64,000 bases of DNA from positions 2,782,001 to 2,846,000 of the forward strand of contig NZ_CP020612.1 of NCBI RefSeq assembly GCF_002105555.1. Direction: 5' to 3'. Source of the stretch: Paracoccus contaminans. GTDB lineage: Bacteria > Pseudomonadota > Alphaproteobacteria > Rhodobacterales > Rhodobacteraceae. Of this stretch, positions 18,349 to 29,053 are shown piece after piece (position 1 is the stretch's first letter; each line of letters begins with the position of its first letter). A program made the position numbers and the translations under genes. A model generated the notes under the pieces. That model saw only the letters and a program-made list of their open reading frames with translations, made no database searches and was not told where the DNA came from.

Positions 18349-18795
18349 TCAGTCGAACTTGCCGGATGGCGCCAGCACCATGGCCTCGCCCCTGAGCACG
18401 ACGGTATCGCCGACCAGGCAGCGCGTGGCAAGGGTGACGCGACGCCGGGCATGGTCGATGGCCTGCACCTCGACCTCGGCCCGGACAATGTCGCCGGGCC
18501 TGACAGGGGCCATGAACTTCAGCGTCTGGCTGAGATAGACGGTGCCGTGGCCGGGCAGCTGTTCCCCGATCACGGCCGAGATGAGGCCCGCGGTCAGCAT
18601 TCCGTGGGCGATGCGTCCGTGGAACATCGTCTCGCGCGCATAGGCGTCATCCAGATGGACAGGATTGCGGTCGGTGGACACCTCGGCAAACAGGGCGATG
18701 TCGTGATCGGTCACCTGCTTTTGCAGGAACCGCATCATCCCGATTTCAAGATCCTCGATGACGATGGTGCCGCGCGGCTGGTTGTCCTGCATCAT
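18349..18795 (-). CDS. MaoC-family (R)-hydratase
   Basis: Hot-dog-fold hydratase of 148 residues, likely adding water to enoyl-CoA. The catalytic signature D-x-N-P-x-H is present as TDRNPVHLD, followed by IAHGML. Small MaoC proteins of this type act in fatty-acid or polyhydroxyalkanoate metabolism; the substrate cannot be told here. The start is one of two adjacent ATG codons after a GGGGGG stretch; the longer frame has no ribosome-binding site. Confidence 0.85.
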   Translation of the reverse strand: MMQDNQPRGTIVIEDLEIGMMRFLQKQVTDHDIALFAEVSTDRNPVHLDDAYARETMFHGRIAHGMLTAGLISAVIGEQLPGHGTVYLSQTLKFMAPVRPGDIVRAEVEVQAIDHARRRVTLATRCLVGDTVVLRGEAMVLAPSGKFD

Positions 18796-18898
18796 CAATC
18801 CCCCCTGTGCCGGCCCGCGGACGCAATGCCGCGGCGCCGGCCTGTCCCTTTCCGGCCGCATGCGCGCCGGTCCTCCTCCGGCGCGAGGCGTGGCGTGC

Positions 18899-19776
18899 CT
18901 AGCGCAGCCGGCCGATGGCGTAGGTCGGCGCCATCGTCATGGCCATTGCCGCCGATTGCGCCGACAGCCAGTCCGTCATGCGCTGATGTTCGGGGCGCTC
19001 GACATCCTGCCCCATGTGCTCGGCGGCCAATCCCCCGGTCACGAACAGCGAATCGATCCCCTGCGCCAGCGCCCCGGCGATGTCGGTGCCGATGCCGTCG
19101 CCGATGGCCAGTTCGCGCGCGTCGGCGACACCCAGGCGGCGGCGGGCCAGTTCATAGATGGGCGCATGCGGCTTGCCGAAATACAGGGCCTCGCCGCCCA
19201 GTTCCTCGTAAAGCTGCGCCAGCGCCCCGGCACAGTAAAGCCGCTGGTCCCCGTAATCGACCACGAGGTCGGGATTGGCGCACAGCAGCGGCAGCCCCCG
19301 TTCGGCGGCTTGGCCGAGGCGTTCGCGATAATCCTCCGGCGTCTCGGTTAGGTCGTCGAAGGGTCCGGTGACGACCACGCCCTCGGCCTCGTCAAGGGAA
19401 ACCCGGCGCAGCGAGGCGGCGCGCGGATCGTCCGTTTCGGTGAAGAAGGCCACGTCCTTGGGCGGGCCGACATGCCAGACCCGGTGCCCGACCTGGCCCG
19501 AGAACATCGCGTCCTGCGCCGCATCGCCCGAGGTCACGATCTCGTCCCAGGCATCGGCGGGAACGCCAAGGCCGGCGATCTGCGCGGCCACCGCACCGCG
19601 CGGGCGCGGCGCATTGGTGACCAGCGCCACCCTGCCCCCCCGCGCCGGAAATCCTGCAGCGCGGCGATGGCTGCCGGATAGGCGGCCTTGCCGTTGTGCA
19701 CGCAGCCCCACAGGTCGCAGAACAGCACGTCATAGTCCTGCGCAATCGCAGACAGCGAATCGATGATGCGGGTCAC
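18899..19776 (-). pseudogene. TIGR01459-type HAD hydrolase, frameshifted
   Basis: NagD-like HAD phosphatase in two frames. The N-terminal part starts at GTG 19776 (AGGAG upstream) and contains the nucleophile motif as LFCDLWGCVHNG. The C-terminal part continues from VALVTNAPRP through ANPDLVV, FGKPHAPIYE and AIGDGIGTDIAGA to the stop at 18899. The frames meet at a run of seven C (plus strand) at 19635-19641. One extra G on the coding strand gives an uninterrupted 292-residue protein. No other damage is visible, so a sequencing miscount or slippage/phase variation is as likely as true decay. Confidence 0.8.
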
Positions 19777-19830
19777 GCGCGGAAGGCTCCTGACAAGGGG
19801 GCGGGGCACAGGCCCGGCCGAGAAGGGTTG

Positions 19831-20748
19831 TTACAGCTTGAGCGCGGGGATGATCTGCTTCTTGCGGCTGACGATGCCGGGCAGAACGACGCTGTCGCCC
19901 GGCACCTGCACCTCAAAGGTGGCCGCCGCGACCGCGCGCACGAAATCATTGGGGATCAGCAGCGTGGAGCGTTCGTTCAGGATGTCCACGATGAACAGCA
20001 GCACCTCGTCGGCGCCTTCCTCGGCGGCGACGGCGGGGATGGCGGCCAGCAGGTCCGCCTTGCGGTCGAGCAGCACCTGCGGGGCCGTCGTTTCCAGGAC
20101 CGAGATGCGCAGCCGCTTGCCGCCCAGCTCGTATTCCTTGCTGTCCATCCTCAGCAGGGCGGCTGCCGAGAAGGAGGACACATCCGACTTTGCCGTGAAC
20201 ATCTCGGCGGCGTATTGCGGAATTTCGATCCCCAGATCGGCGGCCAGCTTTTCGGCGACCTGGCGGTCGTGCGGCGTGGTGGTGGGGCTGCGGAATTCCA
20301 GCGTGTCCGACAGGATGCAGGTCAGCATCACGCCCTTGACCCAGGCGGGGGCGCGCTCGAGGTCATTCCCGATCAGGTCGTGCATGATCGTGGCGGTGCA
20401 GGCCAGCGGCCGCATGGTGATGTTGATCGGGGTGCGGGTCGTGATCCCGCCGGCCAGCATGTGGTGGTCGATGATCTCGACGACCTCGGCCTGGGACAGC
20501 GAGGCGGGCAGTTCGGCGGGGTTGTTGGTGTCAACGATGACGCAGCGGTCGCCGGGCTTGAGATCATCGATGATCTCGGGCAGGTCGAGGCCCCATTTGC
20601 CCAGCATCCACACCGCCTCGGTATTCGGGGTTCCCTGCAGGACCGCGCGCGCAGGGGTGCTGCGCATCTGCGACAGATACCAGGCCCAGATCAGCGGCGA
20701 TCCGGTCGAGTCGGTGTCGGGGGCCTTGTGGCCGAGAACCTGGATCAT
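19831..20748 (-). CDS. ppaC: Manganese-dependent inorganic pyrophosphatase
   Basis: DHH-family (family II) pyrophosphatase, 305 residues, hydrolysing pyrophosphate to phosphate. Metal ligands are in GHKAPDTDS near the N-terminus, IVDTNN and the DHH motif EIIDHHML. The C-terminal DHHA2 domain ends with the SRKKQIIP motif that binds substrate. The ATG is preceded by GAGGAAAGG. The gene is separate from the HAD gene downstream. Confidence 0.96.
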   Translation of the reverse strand: MIQVLGHKAPDTDSTGSPLIWAWYLSQMRSTPARAVLQGTPNTEAVWMLGKWGLDLPEIIDDLKPGDRCVIVDTNNPAELPASLSQAEVVEIIDHHMLAGGITTRTPINITMRPLACTATIMHDLIGNDLERAPAWVKGVMLTCILSDTLEFRSPTTTPHDRQVAEKLAADLGIEIPQYAAEMFTAKSDVSSFSAAALLRMDSKEYELGGKRLRISVLETTAPQVLLDRKADLLAAIPAVAAEEGADEVLLFIVDILNERSTLLIPNDFVRAVAAATFEVQVPGDSVVLPGIVSRKKQIIPALKL

Positions 20749-21276
20749 GGGGGCAACCTTTCCTCGTCAATGCCAAGCGCGGGATCGCCGCGGCTTATAG
20801 GCAGTGCCCGGCGACTTGTGAAGCGCCCGGCGGATGGGGCGATCGGCATAGGCGCCGGGCCTTGCCGCCGGGCCGCGCTGCGGCGGCAGGGCGACATGGC
20901 GGGACCGGCGGGGCTGAGGGCATGGCAAGGCGGGCCGCCTGACGGGATGAGCGATCCGGCAAGCCTGCCCACCGACCGCGCATCAGCGGCATTGCGCGCC
21001 GGCACGGGCCACCGCCCTTCAGGCTGGCATGCCAAAGGGGCGAGGACTGCCCGGCAGCAAAGGGCCCGGCGTCCCTTGCGCATCCGAGGACCGGCGCTTT
21101 TACGGCGGTTGTTCCATGCGACAGAGGGGCCATGCAATGGTGGATCGTCCCGCAGGCACTGTCTGACAGGCGCCGGCCCCTCGATGCGCCTTGCGCGACC
21201 GGCCGCACCGCCGGCCGATGGACGCGCCCAGCCTGTCCACCCGGCGTGCAGGCCGAGCGGCCTTGAAGGCCCCAGC
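20749..21276. other. 528-base intergenic region, no gene seen
   Basis: Lies between ppaC and the groEL terminator. It has open frames on both strands, but their translations are Arg/Pro/Ala-rich without motifs, which is expected in DNA of this GC content. A degraded gene cannot be excluded. No repeat or RNA gene was recognised. Confidence 0.5.
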
Positions 21277-21306
21277 AAAAAACCCGCCCCCATGAGGGGG
21301 CGGGTT
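21277..21306 (-). terminator. groEL terminator
   Basis: On the minus strand: AACCCGCCCCC-TCAT-GGGGGCGGGTT followed by a T-run. It has an 11-bp stem and stands 36 bases after the groEL stop. Confidence 0.9.
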
Positions 21307-21341
21307 CATGTCGACCAGCCGTCAGACGGCCGGGCGGGACA

Positions 21342-22991
<1,650 letters not shown>

Positions 22992-23036
22992 TTATCTCTT
23001 CCTTCTGAGTGTGTTGAAAGCGAAACCTGCGAGGGA

Positions 23037-23324
23037 TCAGCCGATGATCCCGAGGATGTCGCTTTCCTTCATGATGAGCAGCTCTTCGCCGTCCAGCGTG
23101 ACTTCGGTGCCCGACCACTTGCCGAACAGGATGCGGTCGCCGCTCTTGACCGAGGGAGCGATCAGTTCGCCCGAATCCTTGCGCGCGCCTTCGCCGACGG
23201 CGACGATCTCGCCTTCCGAGGGCTTTTCCTTGGCGCTGTCGGGGATGATCAGCCCGCCTTTGGTCTTTTCGTCCGACTGGACGCGGCGGACCAGAACGCG
23301 GTCGTGCAGCGGTTTGAATGCCAT
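23037..23324 (-). CDS. groES: GroES co-chaperonin, 10 kDa
   Basis: 95-residue lid of the GroEL chamber. It begins [14 protein letters not shown], has the mobile loop [10 protein letters not shown], and ends with the typical ESDILGIIG. The internal ATG at 23324 is the true start: GGAG lies 9 bases upstream and the CIRCE element sits in the leader at 23364-23390. The longer frame would run through the operator. Confidence 0.98.
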   Translation of the reverse strand: MAFKPLHDRVLVRRVQSDEKTKGGLIIPDSAKEKPSEGEIVAVGEGARKDSGELIAPSVKSGDRILFGKWSGTEVTLDGEELLIMKESDILGIIG

Positions 23325-23363
23325 CGTGAACACTCCGGTGTTTCGGGTTGCAGTGTTGCGTTG

Positions 23364-23390
23364 TTGGCACTCGGCCGAGGCGAGTGCCAA
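23364..23390. promoter_or_regulatory. CIRCE element (HrcA operator)
   Basis: TTGGCACTC-N9-GAGTGCCAA is a perfect 9-bp inverted repeat with a 9-base spacer. The CIRCE consensus is TTAGCACTC-N9-GAGTGCTAA, so each arm differs only at the third position, and the two changes are symmetrical. It is the binding site of the HrcA repressor and predicts heat-inducible groESL. Confidence 0.93.
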
Positions 23391-23398
23391 TGGCCGGT

Positions 23399-23427
23399 GA
23401 TCTAGAGCCGCCCTGCCGCCCTGTCAA
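23399..23427 (-). promoter_or_regulatory. groESL promoter, sigma-70-like
   Basis: On the minus strand: TTGACA (23427-23422), 17-base spacer, TAGATC (23404-23399). CIRCE begins 8 bases downstream, so the transcription start would fall inside the operator, as expected for HrcA repression. Confidence 0.7.
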
Positions 23428-23514
23428 CGCCCCTGCCATTCGCTCAAGCCGCAAGGGGATGGACTTCCCGTCGCGGGGCGACTTTCTTCGCGCCATCATG
23501 ACGGGGGCTGAGCG

Positions 23515-24612
23515 ATGATGCGGATGCTGGGACATGCGGCGGCGGTGATCGCCGCCCTGCTGGGGCTGGCAGCAAACCCCGCCGGGGCGGAAACGGCACC
23601 CGCGGCAGGCGCCCCCCATGCTGAAATGATGGCGGCGCCCGCGGGCTGCGGCGGGCGCGACCTGATGGCCGTTCTGCCGGCGGACCAGCGCGCGGCGCTG
23701 GACAAGGCGGTGGCGGAGACGCCTTATGCCCGCGGCATCCGCTGGACGGCGCGGCGCGGCGCGGCGCGGATCGAGATCGTGGGCACCTATCATTTCGACG
23801 ACCCGCGCCTGGGGCCACTGGCCCGCTCGCTCGAACCCGTGCTGGCGGGCGCGGGCGCGCTGCTGGTCGAGGCGGGGCCGGAGGAGGAAAAGACCCTGCG
23901 CGAGGCGATGGCACGCGACCCCGCGCTTGTTCTGGATCAGGACGGTCCCGGCCTGCCGGAACGGCTGGGACCGGCCGACTGGGTGGCCCTGTCGGCGGCG
24001 ATGGCCGAGCGCGGCGTTCCCCCTGCCATGGCCGCACGGATGCGGCCCTGGTTCGCCACCACGATCCTGGGCCTGTCCCCCTGCATGCTGGCGCAGGCGC
24101 GCGGGGGGCGCGAACCGGGGCTGGACCACCGGCTGATCGACCTGGCGCGGACCCAAGGCGTGCCGGTCATCGCGCTTGAACCATGGGATACCGTGCTCAC
24201 GCTCTTCGACGCCCTGGACGAGGGGGACGCGCTGGACATGATCCGCGCCGCGCTGCCGGCCGCGCGGCTTGCCGACGACTATGCGCGCACCACCATCGAG
24301 GCCTATGTGCGCGGCGATATCCGGGCGATCTGGGAATTCGGGCGGCTGGATGCCTATGGCGCCTCGGGACTGGACCGCGCCGCCGTGGATCGCCAGCAGG
24401 CCATCGCCGAGGAGCGGCTGATGACGCGCCGCAACGCAAGCTGGATCGCCCCCCTGACGGCGGCGGCCGAGCGGGCGGCCGCGCAGGGCAAGCCGGTGCT
24501 GGCCGCCTTCGGCGCGCTGCATCTTCCCGGCGAGGACGGGGTGCTGAGGCGCCTGGAGCGGGAAGGCTGGACGATCGAGCCGGGCGTCGCCGCGCTGGAT
24601 GCGGCGAGGTGA
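23515..24612 (+). CDS. TraB/GumN family exported protein
   Basis: 365 residues. A signal peptide covers about residues 1-25 (cleavage near AGA). The TraB/GumN fold follows, with the G-x-x-H motif as GTYHF and the second conserved GALHL near the C-terminus; these match the putative metal-binding residues of the Tiki/TraB/GumN superfamily. That superfamily includes metalloproteases, but activity here is not shown. The first or second of two adjacent ATG codons may be used. Divergent from groESL. Confidence 0.83.
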   Translation: MMRMLGHAAAVIAALLGLAANPAGAETAPAAGAPHAEMMAAPAGCGGRDLMAVLPADQRAALDKAVAETPYARGIRWTARRGAARIEIVGTYHFDDPRLGPLARSLEPVLAGAGALLVEAGPEEEKTLREAMARDPALVLDQDGPGLPERLGPADWVALSAAMAERGVPPAMAARMRPWFATTILGLSPCMLAQARGGREPGLDHRLIDLARTQGVPVIALEPWDTVLTLFDALDEGDALDMIRAALPAARLADDYARTTIEAYVRGDIRAIWEFGRLDAYGASGLDRAAVDRQQAIAEERLMTRRNASWIAPLTAAAERAAAQGKPVLAAFGALHLPGEDGVLRRLEREGWTIEPGVAALDAAR

Positions 24613-24896
24613 GGTGAGGCGCATTGCGCGAGCCGCGCCCTGCGTCGCGGCGACCTTGAGTGGACGGGGCTGCACCGTGCCGCCCCCTGCCATGCCGTCC
24701 ACTGCGGCGGATGAGCGGGCCTGTCGGTATCTGATCGACGGCAAGCACAACGCGGCCGCCCATGCGGCACCCCGCATGCGCACCCCGGAAGGCGCCATCC
24801 TTGGGCAGGCACCGCGTTGCCGCCAAGGGAGAGCGCAAGGGCCTGCAACCTTGATGCCGCATGAGGGCCGCGCGGCCCTGCCCGGCCCCTGCCCCG

Positions 24897-25832
24897 TCAG
24901 CGCGCCGCCTGTTGCGCCAGCCAGGCTGCTGTTTCCTGATCGGTGACCAGGGCACTGATGCGGCGACCGCGCAGCGCCCCCAGGATGGCGGGACGCTTGT
25001 CCTTTCCGGCCGCGACGGCGACGACGAGCGCATCGCCCGAGGCAGGCAGAGGGGCCGAGGCGACGCGCGCATTCAGGGGCAGCATCCTTCCCTCGATGTC
25101 ATAGGCATGGCCCAGGATCTCGCCCACCGCGCCCTGCGCGCGCAGGGCCGCGACCTCGCCGGCCGACAGGAACCCGTCCTTGAGCAGCGGCGCCTGCGGG
25201 CCGAAATCGCCCAGGCCGATGACGGCGGTATCGGCGCGGGCGGCCATGGCGATGACCCGGCTGTTGCCGGGCTGGCGGTGCAGCGCCTGCCGTTCGGCCG
25301 CGCTTTCGGCGATTACCGGCACCATCAGGGGATAGCTGCGGGCCGTCACCACCTCGGACAGGGCGAACAGCACGTTGTAATAGGCGGCAGAGCCATCGGG
25401 CGCGATGTTCCCGGTCAGCGACACGATGCGGTGCTGCGGACAGTCGATGCGCCCCATCTGGCCGACGGCCGCCCGCAGGGTGCGGCCGGTGCCGACCGCA
25501 AGGATGAGCGGGTCGATGCGCGTCAGCTCGCGCTCGATCAGCGCGGCGGCCAGCGCGGCGACGCCGGCAAGGCCGGTCCCCTCGGGGGCGATCTCTGCCC
25601 GGCGCAGGCCAAAGCGGCCCTGCACCATCGCGGCCAGATCCAGGCAGGCGGCCAGGGGATGGTCGATGCGCACCTTGACAATTCCCGCCGCCTGGGCCTG
25701 CGCGACCAGCCGCTGGGCCGCCTGCCGGGAAATTCCCATCTCGCGCGCGATCTCGTCCTGGGTGAGGCCGCCGACATGCGCCAGCCAGGCGGCGCGTGCG
25801 GCCTGGTCCAGCCTGCGGTCATCATGGCTCAT
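24897..25832 (-). CDS. SorC/DeoR-type sugar-binding transcriptional regulator
   Basis: 311-residue regulator. The N-terminal helix-turn-helix (GGLTQDEIAREMGISRQAAQR) is followed by a SorC sugar-phosphate-binding domain with VGTGRTLRAAV. It is divergent from the polyol transport operon and separated from smoE by 101 bases that contain a dyad, so it very likely controls that operon. Whether it represses or activates cannot be read from sequence. The ATG at 25832 has GGAGGAGGG upstream; the longer frame runs into the promoter region. Confidence 0.9.
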   Translation of the reverse strand: MSHDDRRLDQAARAAWLAHVGGLTQDEIAREMGISRQAAQRLVAQAQAAGIVKVRIDHPLAACLDLAAMVQGRFGLRRAEIAPEGTGLAGVAALAAALIERELTRIDPLILAVGTGRTLRAAVGQMGRIDCPQHRIVSLTGNIAPDGSAAYYNVLFALSEVVTARSYPLMVPVIAESAAERQALHRQPGNSRVIAMAARADTAVIGLGDFGPQAPLLKDGFLSAGEVAALRAQGAVGEILGHAYDIEGRMLPLNARVASAPLPASGDALVVAVAAGKDKRPAILGALRGRRISALVTDQETAAWLAQQAAR

Positions 25833-25863
25833 CGCCTGCCCTCCTCCTGATCTTTTAAACAGT

Positions 25864-25902
25864 TTGACAAAACAGGCAGCCAATGTGAACATTTGCTCAC
25901 AT
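25864..25902. promoter_or_regulatory. Polyol operon promoter and dyad operator
   Basis: A TTGACA box at 25864-25869 has a poor -10 (GAACAT) 17 bases downstream, at 25887-25892. Overlapping this -10 is ATGTGA-N8-TCACAT (25883-25902), a perfect 6-bp inverted repeat with further symmetry inside (CA/TG). It lies between the regulator gene and smoE and is the best candidate for the SorC-type regulator's site. CRP-like binding (TGTGA-N6-TCACA) is less likely because the spacer is 8. Confidence 0.6.
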
Positions 25903-25933
25903 AGCGGGCATTTGCCTGAACTGGGGGGAAACC

Positions 25934-27250
25934 ATGACCACATCGTTGCGCGTTCTTCTGGGGGCCTGCGCCGTTTCGGCGCTTGCCGCGCCGGCCCTGG
26001 CCGAGACGCTGACCATCGCCACCGTCAACAACGGCGACATGATCCGCATGCAGAAGCTGGCCGACGATTTCACCGCCAAGAACCCCGGCATCACGCTGGA
26101 ATGGGTGACGCTCGAGGAAAACGTCCTGCGCCAGCGCGTCACCACCGACATCGCCACCAAGGGCGGCCAGTATGACGTGGTGACGGTGGGCAACTACGAG
26201 GTGCCGATCTGGGCCAAGCAGGGCTGGCTCAAGCCGCTCGACGCGCTGCCGGCCGATTATGACGCGGCCGATCTGCTCAAGCCCGTGGCGGATGCGCTGT
26301 CGCTGGACGGCAAGCTCTATGCCGCGCCCTTCTACGGCGAATCCGCGATGGTCATGTATCGCAAGGATCTGGCCGATGCGGCCGGCGTCAGCCTGGGCGA
26401 AGCCCCCACATGGGCGCAGGTCTGGGACGCCGCCGCCAAGATGACCAACAAGGATCAGGGCATCGCCGGCATCTGCCTGCGCGGCAAGGCGGGCTGGGGC
26501 GAAAACATGGCCTTCCTTTCGGCAGCGGCCAACAGCTATGGCGCGGCTTGGTTCGGGACGGACTGGAAGCCCCAGTTCGACGGCCCCGAATGGAAGGAAG
26601 TGCTGACCGATTATGTCAAGGCGATCACCGAATACGGTCCCGCCGGCGCATCCTCGAACGGGTTCAACGAGAACCTTGCGCTTTTCCAGCAGGGCAAGTG
26701 CGGGATCTGGATCGACGCGACCGTGGCCGCATCCTTTGTGACCGACCCCAAGGAATCGACAGTTGCCGACAAGGTGGCCTTCGCCCAGTTCCCCAACAAG
26801 GAAGGCGTCGACAACCACGGCAACTGGCTGTGGTCGTGGAACCTGGCCATCCCTGCCTCGACCGACGCGCCCGAGGCGGCCGAGAAGTTCGTCGCCTGGG
26901 CGACCTCCAGGGGCTATACCGAACTGGTCGCCTCCAAGGAAGGCTGGCGGGCCGCGCCTCCCGGCACGCGCACGTCGCTTTACGCCAATGCCGACTACAA
27001 GGCGGCCGCGCCCTTTGCCGGGATGACGGAAAAGGCGATGATGTCGGCGACCCCGCAGAAGCCGTCCGTCAAGGACATTCCCTATACGGGCGGGCAATTC
27101 GTCGCGATCCCCGAATTCCAGGCGATCGGGACGGCCGTGGGCCAGCAGTTCAGCGCCGCCGTCGCGGGCCAGTCGGACGTGGCCAAGGCCCTGACCGCAG
27201 CGCAGCAGCTTGCCACGCGGGAAATGACCAAGGCCGGCTACATCAAGTGA
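25934..27250 (+). CDS. smoE: Polyol ABC transporter, substrate-binding protein
   Basis: Periplasmic binding protein of 438 residues for sorbitol/mannitol uptake. A signal peptide covers residues 1-23 (cleavage after ALA). The rest is a family 1 solute-binding fold. GGGGGAAACC precedes the ATG. The order binding protein, two permeases, ATPase, sorbitol dehydrogenase, mannitol dehydrogenase matches the Rhodobacter sphaeroides polyol operon, and this supports the name more than the sequence alone. First gene of the operon. Confidence 0.92.
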   Translation: MTTSLRVLLGACAVSALAAPALAETLTIATVNNGDMIRMQKLADDFTAKNPGITLEWVTLEENVLRQRVTTDIATKGGQYDVVTVGNYEVPIWAKQGWLKPLDALPADYDAADLLKPVADALSLDGKLYAAPFYGESAMVMYRKDLADAAGVSLGEAPTWAQVWDAAAKMTNKDQGIAGICLRGKAGWGENMAFLSAAANSYGAAWFGTDWKPQFDGPEWKEVLTDYVKAITEYGPAGASSNGFNENLALFQQGKCGIWIDATVAASFVTDPKESTVADKVAFAQFPNKEGVDNHGNWLWSWNLAIPASTDAPEAAEKFVAWATSRGYTELVASKEGWRAAPPGTRTSLYANADYKAAAPFAGMTEKAMMSATPQKPSVKDIPYTGGQFVAIPEFQAIGTAVGQQFSAAVAGQSDVAKALTAAQQLATREMTKAGYIK

Positions 27251-27333
27251 GCCGCACCGGCTAAGCCTTGCATTGAAACGGGCCGGGCGCGCGGCATGCG
27301 TGCCCGCCCCGATGGCGCGAAGGGAGGCAGCGC

Positions 27334-28202
27334 ATGGCCACGCAACATCAACGCGGTCTGGCACGGATCATGGCGGCCCCCTCGATCGGGCTGCTGCTGC
27401 TGTGGATGATCGTGCCGCTGGGCATGACGCTGTGGTTCAGCTTTCAGCGCTATAACCTGATCGACCCGATGCAGACCGGGTTCATCGGGCTGATGAATTA
27501 CACGTTCTTCCTGTCCGATCCCGGATTCTGGACGGCGCTGGCCAATACGCTGCTGCTGGTCGGGGGCGTTCTGGCCATTACCGTGCTGGGGGGGATCGCC
27601 CTTGCCCTGCTGATCGACCAGCCCATCTGGGGACAGGGCATCGTCCGCATCCTGGTCATCGCGCCGTTCTTCGTCATGCCGACGGTCGCCGCCCTGGTGT
27701 GGAAGAACATGCTGATGAACCCGACCAACGGGCTGCTGGCGCATCTGGCGCGGTGGCTGGGCTTTCAGCCGGTGGATTTCCTGGCGCAGATCCCGCTGCT
27801 GTCGATCATCATCATCGTCGCCTGGCAGTGGCTGCCCTTTGCGACGCTGATCCTTCTGACCTCGCTGCAATCGCTCGACGGCGAGCAGATCGAGGCGGCC
27901 GAGATGGACGGCGCCGGCGCCTGGGCCAAGTTCACCTATCTGACCCTGCCGCATCTGAAGCGGGCGATCACCGTCGTCATCCTGATCGAGACGATCTTCC
28001 TGCTGTCGGTCTTTGCCGAGATCCTGGTCACGACCAATGGCGGGCCGGGCTATCAGTCAACCAACCTGCCCTATCTCGTCTATTCGCAGGCCCTGCTGCA
28101 ATACGATGTGGGGGGGCTTCCGCCGGCGGGATCGTCGCCGTCATCCTGGCCAATATCGTCGCATTCTTCCTGATGCGCATGATCGGCAAGACGCTGGACT
28201 GA
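27334..28202 (+). pseudogene. smoF: Polyol ABC transporter permease, frameshifted near the 3' end
   Basis: MalF-type permease with six hydrophobic segments and the EAA loop EAAEMDGAGAWAKF that contacts the ATPase. The frame is normal to about residue 257 (QYDVGG), then shifts at a run of seven G (28109-28116). The next frame supplies the expected ending, ASAGGIVAVILANIVAFF and MRMIGKTLD, up to the stop at 28200-28202. One extra G restores a 289-residue protein. As it stands the last membrane segment is lost. The rest of the operon is intact, so a miscalled homopolymer is the likeliest cause. Confidence 0.85.
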
Positions 28203-28212
28203 CGGGGGCAAC

Positions 28213-29043
28213 ATGGCGCGCAACATATCCACCACCCGCAAGGCCGTCATGACGGCACTGGCCTGGGGCATCGCGCTGGCGATCTTCTTTCCGATCCTCT
28301 GGACGATCCTGACCAGCTTCAAGTCCGAGGCGGACGCGATCGCCAGCCCGCCGCGGTTCCTGGCCTTTGACTGGACGCTGGACAGCTACCGCGAGGTGCA
28401 ATCGCGCTCCAACTATCTGCGCCATTTCCTGAACTCGGTCGCCATCGCGCTGGGATCGACGGCGCTGGGGCTGCTGATCGCCGTGCCGGCGGCATGGTCG
28501 ATGGCCTTCCAGCCGACCCGGCGCACCCGCGACGTGCTGATGTGGATGCTGTCCACCAAGATGATGCCGGCGGTGGGCGTGCTGATCCCGATCTATATCC
28601 TGTTCCAGCGCCTGGGCCTGCTGGACACGCGGACCGGGGTGCTGGTCGTCCTGATGCTGATGAACCTGCCGATCATCATCTGGATGCTCTACACCTATTT
28701 CCGCGAGATCCCGGGCGAGATCCTCGAGGCGGCGCGGATGGACGGCGCGGGCCTGTGGGCCGAAATCCGGCATGTGCTGACGCCGATGGCGGTGCCGGGC
28801 ATCGCCTCGACCATGCTGCTGAACGTGATCCTGGCGTGGAACGAGGCCTTCTGGACGCTGAACCTGACCAGTTCCAAGGCCGCGCCGCTGTCGGCCTTCA
28901 TCGCCAGCTATTCCAGCCCCGAGGGGCTGTTCTATGCCAAGTTGTCGGCCGCCAGCACCATGGCGATCGCGCCGATCCTGATCCTGGGCTGGTTCAGCCA
29001 GAAACAGCTGGTGCGCGGCCTGACCTTCGGCGCCGTGAAGTAA
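28213..29043 (+). CDS. smoG: Polyol ABC transporter permease
   Basis: MalG-type inner-membrane permease, 276 residues with six predicted membrane helices and the EAA motif [20 protein letters not shown]. It forms the channel with the SmoF subunit and receives substrate from SmoE. It begins 11 bases after the smoF stop with GGGGGCAAC before the ATG. Confidence 0.93.
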   Translation: MARNISTTRKAVMTALAWGIALAIFFPILWTILTSFKSEADAIASPPRFLAFDWTLDSYREVQSRSNYLRHFLNSVAIALGSTALGLLIAVPAAWSMAFQPTRRTRDVLMWMLSTKMMPAVGVLIPIYILFQRLGLLDTRTGVLVVLMLMNLPIIIWMLYTYFREIPGEILEAARMDGAGLWAEIRHVLTPMAVPGIASTMLLNVILAWNEAFWTLNLTSSKAAPLSAFIASYSSPEGLFYAKLSAASTMAIAPILILGWFSQKQLVRGLTFGAVK

Positions 29044-29053
29044 GGGGGAAACG

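Noticed and set aside
25883..25902. CRP/FNR-type site before smoE
   Set aside because: TGTGA...TCACA is present, but the spacer is 8 instead of 6, and a SorC-type regulator is encoded next door.
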